Assembly (NCBI GenBank): GCA_016179685.1
Contig: JACPCR010000106.1
Location: forward strand, 1-38,005
DNA from: Planctomycetota bacterium
GTDB taxonomy: Bacteria; Planctomycetota; PUPC01; JACPCR01
Direction of reading: 5' to 3'
DNA length: 38,005 bases
Part shown: positions 24,245-32,724 of the stretch, one piece after another
Position numbering within the stretch: position 1 is the first letter of the stretch
How the letters are laid out: each line of letters begins with the position of its first letter
Notes under the pieces: model-generated
Database searches by the model: none
The model's input: the letters and a program-made list of their open reading frames with translations, nothing else
Told to the model about the DNA's origin: nothing
Made by a program: the position numbers and the translations under genes

Positions 24245-27178
24245 TCACGTTCTGCGCCGAAACCGGCGGGCCACCTTCTCCCGTAGCCACTGGGCGATGT
24301 CCCGCGCCTCTTCGACCCTGAGCAGCTTCAGGAGCATCAGGAACACGACTGCGCCGAGGAGGGATGGAAGGGCGCAGTGGAGGACCTTCAAAGCCTCGAA
24401 GGGAAGACGCCGCACCGGACGCACGAAGCCCACGTTATCCAGCCAGAGCCGGCCGGGCGACCGGCCGCCCGTCTCGGAAAAACGCAGAACGCTGGCCAAG
24501 TCGGGCGAGAAGGACCCTCCGGAGGACACGAACCGGCTCAGAGGAATCTCGTAAACCTTCCGTTTCGCGCTGACCTGAATTTCCACTTCTCCCGAGATGC
24601 TTCCTCCCGGGGATTCCAGGGTCACCTGAAGGCGGGTCTTGCGCTCGCTCTTCGCCTTGAAAGTGAGGTGGGTCAGGCCGGCCAGCGAGTAGGCCCGGAG
24701 GGAGCGGATAAAGCCGGCCGATCCGGCTGCGCCTCGGTCCAGGAGCAGGGCGTATTCCACTTCGACCCGAGGCGGGTCGCCGAATTCCTCCGGGGGTGGC
24801 CGATCCCCCAGAATGGCCGCTCGCAGATACTCCGCCGGGCTGCCCAGAGCAGGATGATGCCGCCGATCCATCCACTCGACGACCCTCGACTGCTGCCAGG
24901 CGCGCTCGGGAAACTGCCGCGCCAGGGACCCCGCTTCTTCTCCCGGCAACCCCCATCGAACCAGTTCGGCCACGCATCGGTCCCGATCGACATCGACCAC
25001 CTCCAGCGGCGGCGCGTCACCTAGGGAACCCGCTCCCCATCGCTCCCATCCTCTGGCCGTGGCTTCCATGTCCTCCACGACCTCTTCATTCCCAAGTCCC
25101 CCCAGGGCGAGATCATCCAACCCGAGCCGCACCGGCCGCCGGGCCGCGCCATCGAGCTCGGCCCAAATCCGAAACCAGTTCCAGCGGACGCCGGGCGGCG
25201 CATCGGGCATCTCGAAACGCACCCGATGCCAGTTGCCGGGTGGAATCTCCTGCCGGGTTGTCGCGCTCCTCTCGCCGTTCTCGCCGATGACCTGCACCCT
25301 GATCCGGACGGGAGAATCGGCCTTCACCTCGAAGGAGAGAGCGGAGTCGGGCCTCAGGGCCAGGCCGCGTATATTTCGGAGGAGGGCGGCTTGTCGTCTG
25401 GGCGACGGCACGATGCGCGCCGAGAGGCAGTGCCCGCCTCCCTCCTCGTCGGGCCGAGGGACGACCTCGAACTCGTCCAGGTTGTCATGGACCCAGCCCC
25501 GGGCCTCGACGTTGAAGGTATCCAGGAGCACCTCGCCGGCGCGATGAGGCTCGAGAGGCATCCGCCTCGTGAGCCATGCGTGACTCCAGCTCATGACGCA
25601 TCCCATCGCCAAGCAGGCGACTGCCATCTGGCCGACGAACCGGGCCGTGCTTTTCAGGGGCAAGATGGGCACGACGGCCCTCATCGTTCCCAGGAGCAGG
25701 AGTCCCTTGAAGATTCTTGCCACGGGGTACACGAGCGCCACCATGAGGAAGATGGGAAATCCCCAGACCTGGATGCCCAGGTAGAGGAAAAGGAGATGAA
25801 AACCGGTCCCCACGAAGCCCAGCACCGTTGGGGTCCACATCCGCTGCATCGAGAAAAAGGACTGCTGGAGCGGATTCTCGATGGCAAAGAAGAGCAGGCC
25901 GAGAACGTAGAGGCCCAGGGCGTCGCCAGCGTGCTGGAGATGCCACGGGTCCCAGTTTCCAGGGTCGTAGAGCAGGGCGATCAAAGAGTCCCGCAGAACG
26001 ACGGTGGCCACCGTCAGGGGCACGAAGACGAGGAACATCACCTTGAGAGTCCTCGTCATCACCTGGGCGAATTCGCCCCATTCCTTCTTCTGAGCCAGGT
26101 CCGATAGGTAAGGCAACATGGCCATGCCCACCGCCTGGGCCAGAAGAGTGTTCGGCAATTCTCCCACCTTCCGGGCCAGGACCAGGTCGGAAAATACACC
26201 CTCGCTCGTGAAGGTGGCGTAATACTTGGTGAAAAGATCTCGATACTTGGCGAAAAGGATGCCGATGAGCAGAGGAACGGAGAGCGCAGCGAATTTCGCC
26301 ATGACCGTGCCCACCCGCCGAGCGCGCCACCAGAGGAGGAGCAGATAGAGCACTGCAATGGAGGCACAGGCGGCCTGCAGGATGGCCTCGGAGACCTCGC
26401 GGCGCGCTAACCAGACGCCGGTAACGGCCATGCCGGCCCCGAAAAGCAACAGGAGAGCCGCTTCCTTCACCCGGCGGCCAAGGGAAACCTGTGGAAAGCC
26501 GGGCCGATAGAAATGTAACCGCGTCTTCAGCCCGATCAGGTGCACCGTCAGGCCCGCCACCGCCCCCACCAGAAAGCTGAGGATGATCGCATCGATGTCG
26601 CGGTGTCCCAGAATGCCCAGCGCCAGGAAGGCGAGCACCCAGAGGATTTTTTGGACCGCATCCCCGGCGCTCATGTAAGCGAACTCGTTGTAGGAGTTGA
26701 GAACGGCATACGTCACCGCAGTGAACGAGATCAACAGCACCCCGGGCATGCACCACCGCATCATCTTCACCGCGAGGTCCTCCGCCTCGCGGTTCAGCCC
26801 GCGCCCGGCGAGGGCGACGAACTCCGGCGCATACGCTGCTCCGGCCGCCATCGTCAGCACCTGCACCACGAGGACGAGGTTAATGACCGTATTGAGGAAC
26901 TCCCAGGCTTTCTCCTCGCCGCGTTCCCCCATCTGTTCCTTGAACAGCGGCACAATCACGGGAACGGCAACCTTCAGGAAAAGAGTCTGAAGCAGGAAGA
27001 TGACGTTCTCGCTCACAAAGTAGTAGGCGTCGGCCTCCAGGCTCGGCCCGTAAAACTGGGCCACCAGCACGTTCAGCAGGAAGCCCGCCGCCTTCCAGAA
27101 GATTTGGATGAACAGGATGATGAAGGTCGCCCGGGCAATCCGTGACAAAACACCCGCTTCTTGGGTCTCGCCAGTCAT
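24245..27178 (-). CDS. MurJ/MviN-family flippase with a large beta-domain insertion before the last helix
   Basis: A 977-residue polytopic protein, about twice the usual MurJ length. Residues 1-540 carry the MurJ/MOP fold: FWKAAGFLLNVLVAQFYGPS, LFLKVAVPVIVPLFKEQMGE, and the repeat-2 motif LPNTLLAQAVGMAMLPYLSD (341-360). An extra helix pair (about 238-290) sits before repeat 2. Residues 541-936 are soluble and beta-rich, with two carbohydrate-binding-like sandwiches (LDTFNVEARGWVHDNLD; GNWHRVRFEMPD; RLGLDDLALGG, and later GRLWLDNVGFV). The final helix LPSLLGAVVFLMLLKLLRVE (937-956) and basic tail are those of MurJ. The insertion therefore sits in the last loop, predicted periplasmic. MurJ flips lipid II; an exopolysaccharide flippase is the alternative, since the N-terminal Arg residues typical of MurJ are not all kept. 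Shine-Dalgarno GCGGAG is nine bases upstream. Confidence 0.85.
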   Translation of the reverse strand: MTGETQEAGVLSRIARATFIILFIQIFWKAAGFLLNVLVAQFYGPSLEADAYYFVSENVIFLLQTLFLKVAVPVIVPLFKEQMGERGEEKAWEFLNTVINLVLVVQVLTMAAGAAYAPEFVALAGRGLNREAEDLAVKMMRWCMPGVLLISFTAVTYAVLNSYNEFAYMSAGDAVQKILWVLAFLALGILGHRDIDAIILSFLVGAVAGLTVHLIGLKTRLHFYRPGFPQVSLGRRVKEAALLLLFGAGMAVTGVWLARREVSEAILQAACASIAVLYLLLLWWRARRVGTVMAKFAALSVPLLIGILFAKYRDLFTKYYATFTSEGVFSDLVLARKVGELPNTLLAQAVGMAMLPYLSDLAQKKEWGEFAQVMTRTLKVMFLVFVPLTVATVVLRDSLIALLYDPGNWDPWHLQHAGDALGLYVLGLLFFAIENPLQQSFFSMQRMWTPTVLGFVGTGFHLLFLYLGIQVWGFPIFLMVALVYPVARIFKGLLLLGTMRAVVPILPLKSTARFVGQMAVACLAMGCVMSWSHAWLTRRMPLEPHRAGEVLLDTFNVEARGWVHDNLDEFEVVPRPDEEGGGHCLSARIVPSPRRQAALLRNIRGLALRPDSALSFEVKADSPVRIRVQVIGENGERSATTRQEIPPGNWHRVRFEMPDAPPGVRWNWFRIWAELDGAARRPVRLGLDDLALGGLGNEEVVEDMEATARGWERWGAGSLGDAPPLEVVDVDRDRCVAELVRWGLPGEEAGSLARQFPERAWQQSRVVEWMDRRHHPALGSPAEYLRAAILGDRPPPEEFGDPPRVEVEYALLLDRGAAGSAGFIRSLRAYSLAGLTHLTFKAKSERKTRLQVTLESPGGSISGEVEIQVSAKRKVYEIPLSRFVSSGGSFSPDLASVLRFSETGGRSPGRLWLDNVGFVRPVRRLPFEALKVLHCALPSLLGAVVFLMLLKLLRVEEARDIAQWLREKVARRFRRRT

Positions 27179-27318
27179 GAACGAAAACTCCGCCAGAGGA
27201 AGAAACCATACCGCAAAGCCCAGTCCATCGGCCCGGAATGACGCTGCACTATCCCCGGCCGCGGGAGACTCGCTCGCCCCGACAGGTGGACGATGATTCT
27301 ATTCGTTTTTCCGCCGGA

Positions 27319-27347
27319 TTGATCCGGTACGTCCGCCAACTTATACT
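27319..27347 (+). promoter_or_regulatory. Sigma-70-type promoter upstream of the secreted TPR protein
   Basis: TTGATC (27319-27324), a 17-base spacer and TATACT (27342-27347) lie about 110 bases before the ATG at 27461. Both boxes differ from consensus by two bases or fewer, and spacing is ideal. The rest of the 27179-27460 gap shows no gene. Confidence 0.55.
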
Positions 27348-27460
27348 ACGCTCCCGCTGGAACTGGATATCTGCGACCGGCGCCTATGGGGTGAAAGACG
27401 GGTTTTGCAGCGCCTTCCAGGCGGGCAGCTTTCCATCCCATAAACCCAGGCCAAGACAGG

Positions 27461-29167
27461 ATGAACAGCATGGAACACTTCAGACTCCTGAGCTATCTCT
27501 TGTGCGGCTGCCTCGGGCTCTCCTCTGGCCTCGTCGGCCAGGCCCAGGACCTGCGCTCCACCACGACTTCCGGCGGCAACCAGGCCGGCAGCCAGGACGC
27601 CCGGTGGAACGCCAAGTACAAGGTTGGTCGTCGCGGCCACTTGACTCAGCGGGAACGGCGCACCGGCGTCCTTCTCGAGAAGAGGGGTGGGGAGCCGGTC
27701 GTCGAAGAGAAGGAGCGGAAGGCCCGGGAGATCGAGGCCGCGCCCAAGCCCAAGGAATCCAGGCGCGGGTTCTGGCCCTTCGACAAGGACGGAAAGGAGC
27801 GGTCCGCCGAGAAGGAAACGTCCGCCGAGAAGAAGGCCGATGAAAAGGCCCCGGCAGAGGCCTCCGCGGCCAGCGGAAGAAAATCGGCCGCCATGGAACA
27901 GGCGACGCAGGCCGGGCCACCCGTTGAAGAAGGCAAGCCGGCGAAGCGGAAGAAGGGCTTCTCCGGCAAGAAAAAGTCCGAGGAGGAGGAGGAAGCCAAG
28001 GAACCCGCCGGGAAGACCGGTGATGCCGAGTCCGGGAATGGCAGGCGCGGCTTCTGGTCCTCCTCAAAGTCCGCGGCAAGAAAGGCCAAGCCCGCAGCGG
28101 AAACGGCCTCCACGCCGCCGGCCTCGACGGCAGCGACGGCGGCCTCCGAGGTCGCCCGGCCCGTGGGAAAGAAGGAGAGAAAAGGGGAGGAAACTAAAGA
28201 TGAAAACACCTTCTCTGGTTTTCCGCGGGAGATGGACCGCAATTACCTGCGGGCCAAGGACCAATTCGATCGCAAGAACTACGAGAAGGCCATTGAAGGC
28301 TTCGAGTTGTTCCTGGCCAACGATCCCATCCCGAACGATCCTCTCGAAGCTCCGGCCCGCTACTTCATCGCCAAGTCCCTCGAGCGCCTGAATCGACAAG
28401 ATGAGGCCGTGTATCTTTACAAGGCCATCGTGCAGGATTATCAGCACCGCAAGTTCTGGTCGGGCCTGGCGTCGATCGATCTCGCGGCCATCGAAGGGAC
28501 GGGAACACCGGACATCCTGAAACCAGCGGCGGAGGAAGAGGAGGATGAGGAGCCAGCGGCGACGCCGGAAGCCAGCGAACCGTCGAGCAGCGAGGCGCAT
28601 CCGCACGGCCACTCCGGTGAACATCCCGAGTCCGAGAAGCCGCAGGCCGGAGAGAAGGAGTCTCCGGCGGCCGAAGGAGAAGGCGGCCAGGGTGGCGGCA
28701 CGGATGAACCTGCCGCGCCCGTAAAGAGGGAGACACCGGGACATGAGGCACCCGAGCATGAAGCCACGAAGGCTGAGGAGCCGTCCGCTCCGGCGACGGA
28801 CGATGAAAAAATGAAAAGCGGCGAAGGTGAAGGGTCTTCGGAGCAAGCTGGCAAAGAAGGCGAAGAGGCCCCCGCGGCCGAACCGGGTGGAACAGGAACT
28901 GAGGAAGCCGGCAAGGAGGAGCCCGGACCGGAGGGGGAGGCCGCACCCGCAGGCGAAGCGGGGCCCCAGGATGAGGGCAAGGAGGAGCCCGGACCGGAGG
29001 GGGAGGCCGCACCCGCAGGCGAAGCGGGGCCCCAGGATGAGGGCAAGGAAGAGCCCGGACCGGAGGGGGAGGCCGCACCCGCAGGCGAAGCAAAGGAAAA
29101 AGAAAAGGAACCCGAGGGCGGGGGAGGCGCCGCCGCTCCTGAAGAGGCGCCCGAGGAAGCCCCTTAA
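27461..29167 (+). CDS. Secreted low-complexity protein with TPR core
   Basis: A 568-residue exported protein. The N-terminal signal peptide is HFRLLSYLLCGCLGLSSGLV, with cleavage likely after GQA; no certain lipobox. Residues 60-245 are Lys/Glu/Ala-rich and low complexity. A TPR-like core (about 255-335) reads YLRAKDQFDRKNYEKAIEGF, APARYFIAKSLERLNRQDEA and AVYLYKAIVQDY, as in tol-pal YbgF-type repeats. The rest is Glu/Pro/Ala/Gly-rich, ending in two and three-quarter copies of a 22-residue repeat (KEEPGPEGEAAPAGEA core). A good promoter precedes it. The core may scaffold an envelope complex; the acidic tails may be spacers. The start could also be ATG 27470. The protein is probably periplasmic, and its partners are unknown. 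Confidence 0.78.
   Translation: MNSMEHFRLLSYLLCGCLGLSSGLVGQAQDLRSTTTSGGNQAGSQDARWNAKYKVGRRGHLTQRERRTGVLLEKRGGEPVVEEKERKAREIEAAPKPKESRRGFWPFDKDGKERSAEKETSAEKKADEKAPAEASAASGRKSAAMEQATQAGPPVEEGKPAKRKKGFSGKKKSEEEEEAKEPAGKTGDAESGNGRRGFWSSSKSAARKAKPAAETASTPPASTAATAASEVARPVGKKERKGEETKDENTFSGFPREMDRNYLRAKDQFDRKNYEKAIEGFELFLANDPIPNDPLEAPARYFIAKSLERLNRQDEAVYLYKAIVQDYQHRKFWSGLASIDLAAIEGTGTPDILKPAAEEEEDEEPAATPEASEPSSSEAHPHGHSGEHPESEKPQAGEKESPAAEGEGGQGGGTDEPAAPVKRETPGHEAPEHEATKAEEPSAPATDDEKMKSGEGEGSSEQAGKEGEEAPAAEPGGTGTEEAGKEEPGPEGEAAPAGEAGPQDEGKEEPGPEGEAAPAGEAGPQDEGKEEPGPEGEAAPAGEAKEKEKEPEGGGGAAAPEEAPEEAP
28910..29091 (+). repeat. 66-bp in-frame tandem repeat
   Basis: Units begin at 28910, 28976 and 29042 (the last is 50 bases long). 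The first two full units are identical and the third differs by one base (GAG to GAA). The unit length is a multiple of three, so the protein gains 22 residues per unit. The near-identity at DNA level points to recent slippage or unequal exchange. Confidence 0.9.
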
Positions 29168-29175
29168 GTCCTTCG

Positions 29176-30369
29176 TTACTTCGCGGAGGCCAGAAAACGC
29201 TCGATCCGATCCAGCGCATTCCGGATTTCATCCATCGAGGTGGCATAAGAGAGCCGGACGTGTCCGTCGGCGTGGAAAGGCTGGCCGGGCACGATCGCCA
29301 CCTTCTCTTGTTCGAGGAGAGCCCCGCAGAACTGGAACGAGCCACTGACCTTGACCCCTTTGAAGGACTTGCCGTAGTAACTGGAAACATTGGGAAAGGC
29401 GTAAAAAGCCCCCAGCGGCATGGGACATGAGACGCCCCGCATGGCATTGAGGCGCTGGACCATGTATTTCCTGCGCCCGTCGAACTCCGCACACATCTTC
29501 GAAACAAAGGCCTGATCCCCGTCCAGCGCCGCCACGGCCCCGTACTGCACAAAGGTCACCGGGTTGGACGTGCTCTGGCTCTGCAACCGGCTGACTGCAT
29601 CCACGACTTTCTCATCGCCCGCCAGGTATCCCAGACGCCAACCGGTCATGGAATACGCCTTGGACAGCCCGTTGACCAAGAGGGTCTGGGCCTGCATCTC
29701 GGGACTGACCTGGGCGATGCTGTAGTGGGTGTGGCCTTCGTAAACCAGCTTCTCGTAAATTTCGTCGGAGATGACGCCGATCCCTTGCCGCAGGCAAACC
29801 TCGGCCAGGGCTTTAATGTCTGCCTTCGCATAAATCCCGCCCGTCGGATTGCTCGGACTGTTCAGAACGAGGAATCGAGTTCTCGGGGTTATCTTGGCTT
29901 TCAGGGCTTCGGGACGGAGCACGAAACCGTCCTTCTGCGAGGTTTCCACGACCACCGTCTTCCCGCCTGCAGAATCGATCTGCTCAGGGTAGCTGACCCA
30001 GAAGGGTGCGGGCACGATGACCTCATCGCCCTCGCCGAGAAGGACGCGAAAGAGATTGTAGAGGGTATGTTTTGCTCCAGAAGAAACGACAATCTGCTTC
30101 TCGGTATAGTTTAACCCGTTGTCCCGATTGAACTTACGAACGATGGCCTTCTTCAGCTCCGGGATGCCTGCCGCGGCCGAATACTTCGTCTGGCCCTTTC
30201 GGAGAGCAGCAATCGCCGCTTCCTTGATGAAGTCCGGGGTGTCGAAGTCCGGCTCGCCGGCCGAAAGCCCGAGAACGTCCTCCCCGGCCGCTTTCAATGC
30301 CTTGGCCTTCGCCGTGATGGCCAGGGTGGGAGAATCTGCAATCTGCGCCGCTCGACCTCGTAGCTCCAT
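29176..30369 (-). CDS. aspC: Aspartate aminotransferase (class I/II PLP aminotransferase)
   Basis: A PLP enzyme of 397 residues, most like the prokaryotic Igamma aspartate aminotransferases that move an amino group between aspartate and 2-oxoglutarate. Motifs are the PLP lysine Lys237 in GLSKAYSMTGWRLGY, NPTGG (174-178), the Asp202 and Tyr205 in SDEIYEKL, the phosphate-binding GAKH (98-101) and a C-terminal Arg in HVRLSYATS that holds the substrate carboxylate. ATG 30369 is preferred because GAGGAA lies eight bases upstream and it gives the usual length; two upstream in-frame starts add non-conserved residues. It is convergent with the secreted TPR gene (ends 9 bases apart). Prephenate, alanine or valine aminotransferases are close relatives, so the gene symbol is tentative. 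Confidence 0.9.
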   Translation of the reverse strand: MELRGRAAQIADSPTLAITAKAKALKAAGEDVLGLSAGEPDFDTPDFIKEAAIAALRKGQTKYSAAAGIPELKKAIVRKFNRDNGLNYTEKQIVVSSGAKHTLYNLFRVLLGEGDEVIVPAPFWVSYPEQIDSAGGKTVVVETSQKDGFVLRPEALKAKITPRTRFLVLNSPSNPTGGIYAKADIKALAEVCLRQGIGVISDEIYEKLVYEGHTHYSIAQVSPEMQAQTLLVNGLSKAYSMTGWRLGYLAGDEKVVDAVSRLQSQSTSNPVTFVQYGAVAALDGDQAFVSKMCAEFDGRRKYMVQRLNAMRGVSCPMPLGAFYAFPNVSSYYGKSFKGVKVSGSFQFCGALLEQEKVAIVPGQPFHADGHVRLSYATSMDEIRNALDRIERFLASAK

Positions 30370-30440
30370 GACGTGTTTCCTCATCTCAAGCCCGTGAAAG
30401 GTTGTCCGAACATAGCCACTCTGCGCCGGCCCAACCATTA

Positions 30441-30716
30441 TCAGTACCTGTCATGAATTGGCCACTGATGATATTCAACTTTGGAAGCGGGACCACTACC
30501 AAGCTCGAACACCAGCACGGCCCACTCTTGCAGGACGGGCACCGTCACCACCACGGTAAAATCCTCCCCCACGATTCGTATGGCCCATAAACCCCGGGTC
30601 GGGATGCCCGAGCGGGTTGGCGTTGAACTGGAAGTCCGGGCAGGATTCCGGATTCTATGGGCGAATCGGAAATAGCTGTCACCGCCGGTGGTCAGGCCCC
30701 AGAGCCGCCCGGGCAC
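30441..30716 (-). CDS. Possible small protein in a gene-poor stretch
   Basis: Not recognised. A 91-codon frame (GTG start) whose second half reads like a beta-rich protein: IRIVGEDFTVVVTVPVLQEW and VLVFELGSGPASKVEYHQWP. The first half is poor. It may be the tail of a decayed gene. The 30370-30960 stretch as a whole holds no well-supported gene. Confidence 0.25.
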   Translation of the reverse strand: MPGRLWGLTTGGDSYFRFAHRIRNPARTSSSTPTRSGIPTRGLWAIRIVGEDFTVVVTVPVLQEWAVLVFELGSGPASKVEYHQWPIHDRY

Positions 30717-30727
30717 ATCGAGCGAGA

Positions 30728-31072
30728 ATGGAATGCAAGATCGTCTGCTTCGAGTTCACCCATCTCGCTCCGCTCCGCGAGGACGCGGAGTGCAAGCGCC
30801 AGAGCTGCACGAAGTGCCCCGCGCGCGTCGGGGGCCCCTGTCAAGACCCCCGAAGAGCTGATACCTCGGCCGCGACGGTGTGGCCAAGCGACCGAACCAG
30901 AGTGATCTCTAAGTTCAGGTCATCCTCTGAAGGCGGCCTAACGTCACGGATCAGGTGCGGCTATTTGCCGTCGCCTGTATCCGTCTCGTTGGGCCCCTGC
31001 AATTTGGTCAAGGCGGTTTTGGCCTCTTTGCGCATCTCTCCATCGAGCGACGGCATCTTCAACAACGCCTGA
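30728..31072 (+). CDS. Possible Cys-rich small protein
   Basis: Not recognised. ATG 30728 opens a 114-codon frame that begins MECKIVCFEFTHLAPL and has a Cys cluster C-K-R-Q-S-C-T-K-C followed by VGGPC, reminiscent of a zinc-binding knuckle. After about 45 residues it becomes unconvincing, and its last 112 bases overlap the opposite-strand TPR lipoprotein gene, so it is probably a remnant cut by a frameshift or deletion. No clear Shine-Dalgarno is present. Confidence 0.35.
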   Translation: MECKIVCFEFTHLAPLREDAECKRQSCTKCPARVGGPCQDPRRADTSAATVWPSDRTRVISKFRSSSEGGLTSRIRCGYLPSPVSVSLGPCNLVKAVLASLRISPSSDGIFNNA

Positions 31073-31680
31073 TAGGCCGCAATGGCCTCCCTGCTCTTCC
31101 CCTCCTGTGCAAAGGATCCGGCAATGGCTCGTTGAGCATGTTGTTTGTGCGAAACTGCCCCGCCTTCGCATGCCAGGCACTGGCGGAGAAGCGTCCGCCC
31201 TTCCTCATATTTTTTTTCGTCCACCAATCCGATGCCGACAATCATAGACGCCTCAGACTGCGCATACGGCCAGAGGTCCTGCATCTGAAGAAGTTTGGCA
31301 AACGCTTCGCGCGCCTTCAGCCAGTTTCCCTGATCGACCCATGAATGTCCAAAGAGGTATTGTGCTTCGGTCTTGGCTCCAGCGTCCACATCCTCGGCAT
31401 CCAAACTCCTGCTCAACAGAACACGAGCCTCTTCATACCGCTTCTGCTCCTTCAGGCCAAAAGCAATTTGATTACGGGCTCGTGCTGCATCCGCAGCATT
31501 CTCGGCCAATGCGAGGGCTACTCCAAATTCGCCCATAGCCGCAAGCCGATCGCCTTTGCCGCGAAGGCTATGTCCAGCCTGCATCGCCTTGTCATAAAGC
31601 GACATCGTTTGCTCCGCATGGCACGCTCCCAATTGCCATAGGCACAAAACCGGAATAACCGCGGCATTCTTGGTTTTCAT
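30961..31680 (-). CDS. TPR-repeat lipoprotein
   Basis: A 239-residue exported protein. The signal peptide NAAVIPVLCLWQLGAC ends in an LGAC lipobox at Cys20. The rest is a solenoid of about five TPR-like helix pairs (LAAMGEFGVALALAENAADA; KEQKRYEEARVLLSRSLDA; VDQGNWLKAREAFAKLLQM; DEKKYEEGRTLLRQCLA; AQEGKSREAIAAYQALLKM). TPR lipoproteins scaffold complexes on the inner face of the outer membrane or in the periplasm; the partner is unknown. GAGGAA eight bases upstream supports ATG 31680. Its base and codon use look less GC-rich than its neighbours, and it sits beside gene-poor DNA, which hints at later acquisition. Confidence 0.8.
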   Translation of the reverse strand: MKTKNAAVIPVLCLWQLGACHAEQTMSLYDKAMQAGHSLRGKGDRLAAMGEFGVALALAENAADAARARNQIAFGLKEQKRYEEARVLLSRSLDAEDVDAGAKTEAQYLFGHSWVDQGNWLKAREAFAKLLQMQDLWPYAQSEASMIVGIGLVDEKKYEEGRTLLRQCLACEGGAVSHKQHAQRAIAGSFAQEGKSREAIAAYQALLKMPSLDGEMRKEAKTALTKLQGPNETDTGDGK

Positions 31681-31858
31681 TTTGCCGTTCCTCTTTTACT
31701 TTAACGGGAAGCCCAACGTACGCATCAGATGCGCGCGCTATAGGACCTCGATTCCGCTGAACGAGCGCCGACTGCCCGATGCAACATCAGTCACAAGGAC
31801 TTACAGAAAGGGCGAACCCTGGTCTAATAGAAGGATCGTGTGCTCCAGCATTCGTGCT

Positions 31859-32557
31859 TCATGGAAATTCGATCTGCACCGTATCCAGCAGCACGTATCC
31901 CTCGGGAAGCCGGGAACGCCACACCGGGTAGTCCTTTTCCGGCCGCAAACGATGGGCGTCGCCGTCGATCGGACCCATGGGGACGATCTCCAAGGGGTAC
32001 AACACGAGCAGGATATCGTTGTTGACATCCCCCAGAACTCTCGGTAATTCGATCCGGCCGTAGAAGTCGGTCCGGTCGTGCCTCGCGCCCAGAGCGATCC
32101 ACTGCCGTTCGTCCGGCGTGCAGACCACGGTCTCCTCCGTCCATTCCGGCCTGACCCGAAACGGCTGGCCGGCAAGCAACCAGCCGGAGCAGAGTCCGCC
32201 GTGAGTTCCCTGGACGAGGAGGAGCATCTGGGTGTTCCGCGCCTCCAACTCGCCTTTGAGCCGCAAGGTGACCCGCGCATTCGTGAAATCGGTCGGAAAT
32301 CCTCCCTCGATGAAGCGGTTACGCCCGCACACCTCACGGTAATGCTCCCCCATCTTGCCGGCCGTGAGCAGCGCGTAAAGCAGGTGCATGTAGCCCGCGC
32401 CGGGCGGAGCGTGGTTATAATCGATCCACCAGGGACTGCGCGAGACAAGACAGCCGTTCCTCGCCTCCAGCCTTCCGGGGCCCAGCGCGTTGTCGATCCA
32501 GCCGAACCAGCCACCAGGTCCTTGGTCGAAGGTCTCGATGTAAGTCTTCGGTTTCAT
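31859..32557 (-). CDS. Beta-rich protein of unknown function
   Basis: Not recognised as a named family. The 232-residue protein has no signal peptide or membrane helix. The pattern YIETFDQGPGGWFGWIDN, SRSPWWIDYNHAPPGAGYMH and ARVTLRLKGELEARNTQMLL looks like a lectin-like (jelly-roll) beta sandwich with many Trp and Tyr residues, so a carbohydrate or ester substrate is possible. ATG 32557 is fixed by GAGGAAG in the leader; a longer in-frame start adds 28 residues with no structure. It is divergent from the tandem metallo-beta-lactamase gene, with a repeat copy in the shared spacer, and Gfo/Idh lies downstream of that set. A role in sugar metabolism with these neighbours is a guess. Confidence 0.65.
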   Translation of the reverse strand: MKPKTYIETFDQGPGGWFGWIDNALGPGRLEARNGCLVSRSPWWIDYNHAPPGAGYMHLLYALLTAGKMGEHYREVCGRNRFIEGGFPTDFTNARVTLRLKGELEARNTQMLLLVQGTHGGLCSGWLLAGQPFRVRPEWTEETVVCTPDERQWIALGARHDRTDFYGRIELPRVLGDVNNDILLVLYPLEIVPMGPIDGDAHRLRPEKDYPVWRSRLPEGYVLLDTVQIEFP

Positions 32558-32597
32558 GGCATCTTCCTCACTTGTTTCTCCACAAGTTTCTCCAGTT

Positions 32598-32654
32598 TGC
32601 AGCCTCAAGCGCTCAAGTGGAGTGTGATACCCGCAAGCCAATAAGGCTCGGCAA
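32598..32654 (+). repeat. Short copy of the modular intergenic repeat
   Basis: Only the outer module is present: CCTCAAGCGCTCAAGTGG, GTGTGATACCCGCAA and CCAATAAGGCTCGG match the left end of the 17535 copy in order and spacing, with several differences. It lies in the divergent spacer, about 40 bases upstream of the minus-strand start. Confidence 0.6.
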
Positions 32655-32724
32655 CCGAACCGGGAGCGGGTATTATAACGGCTAACATCCCCTCGATCCT
32701 TTCCTCGTGAACGGTCGATGTCCG

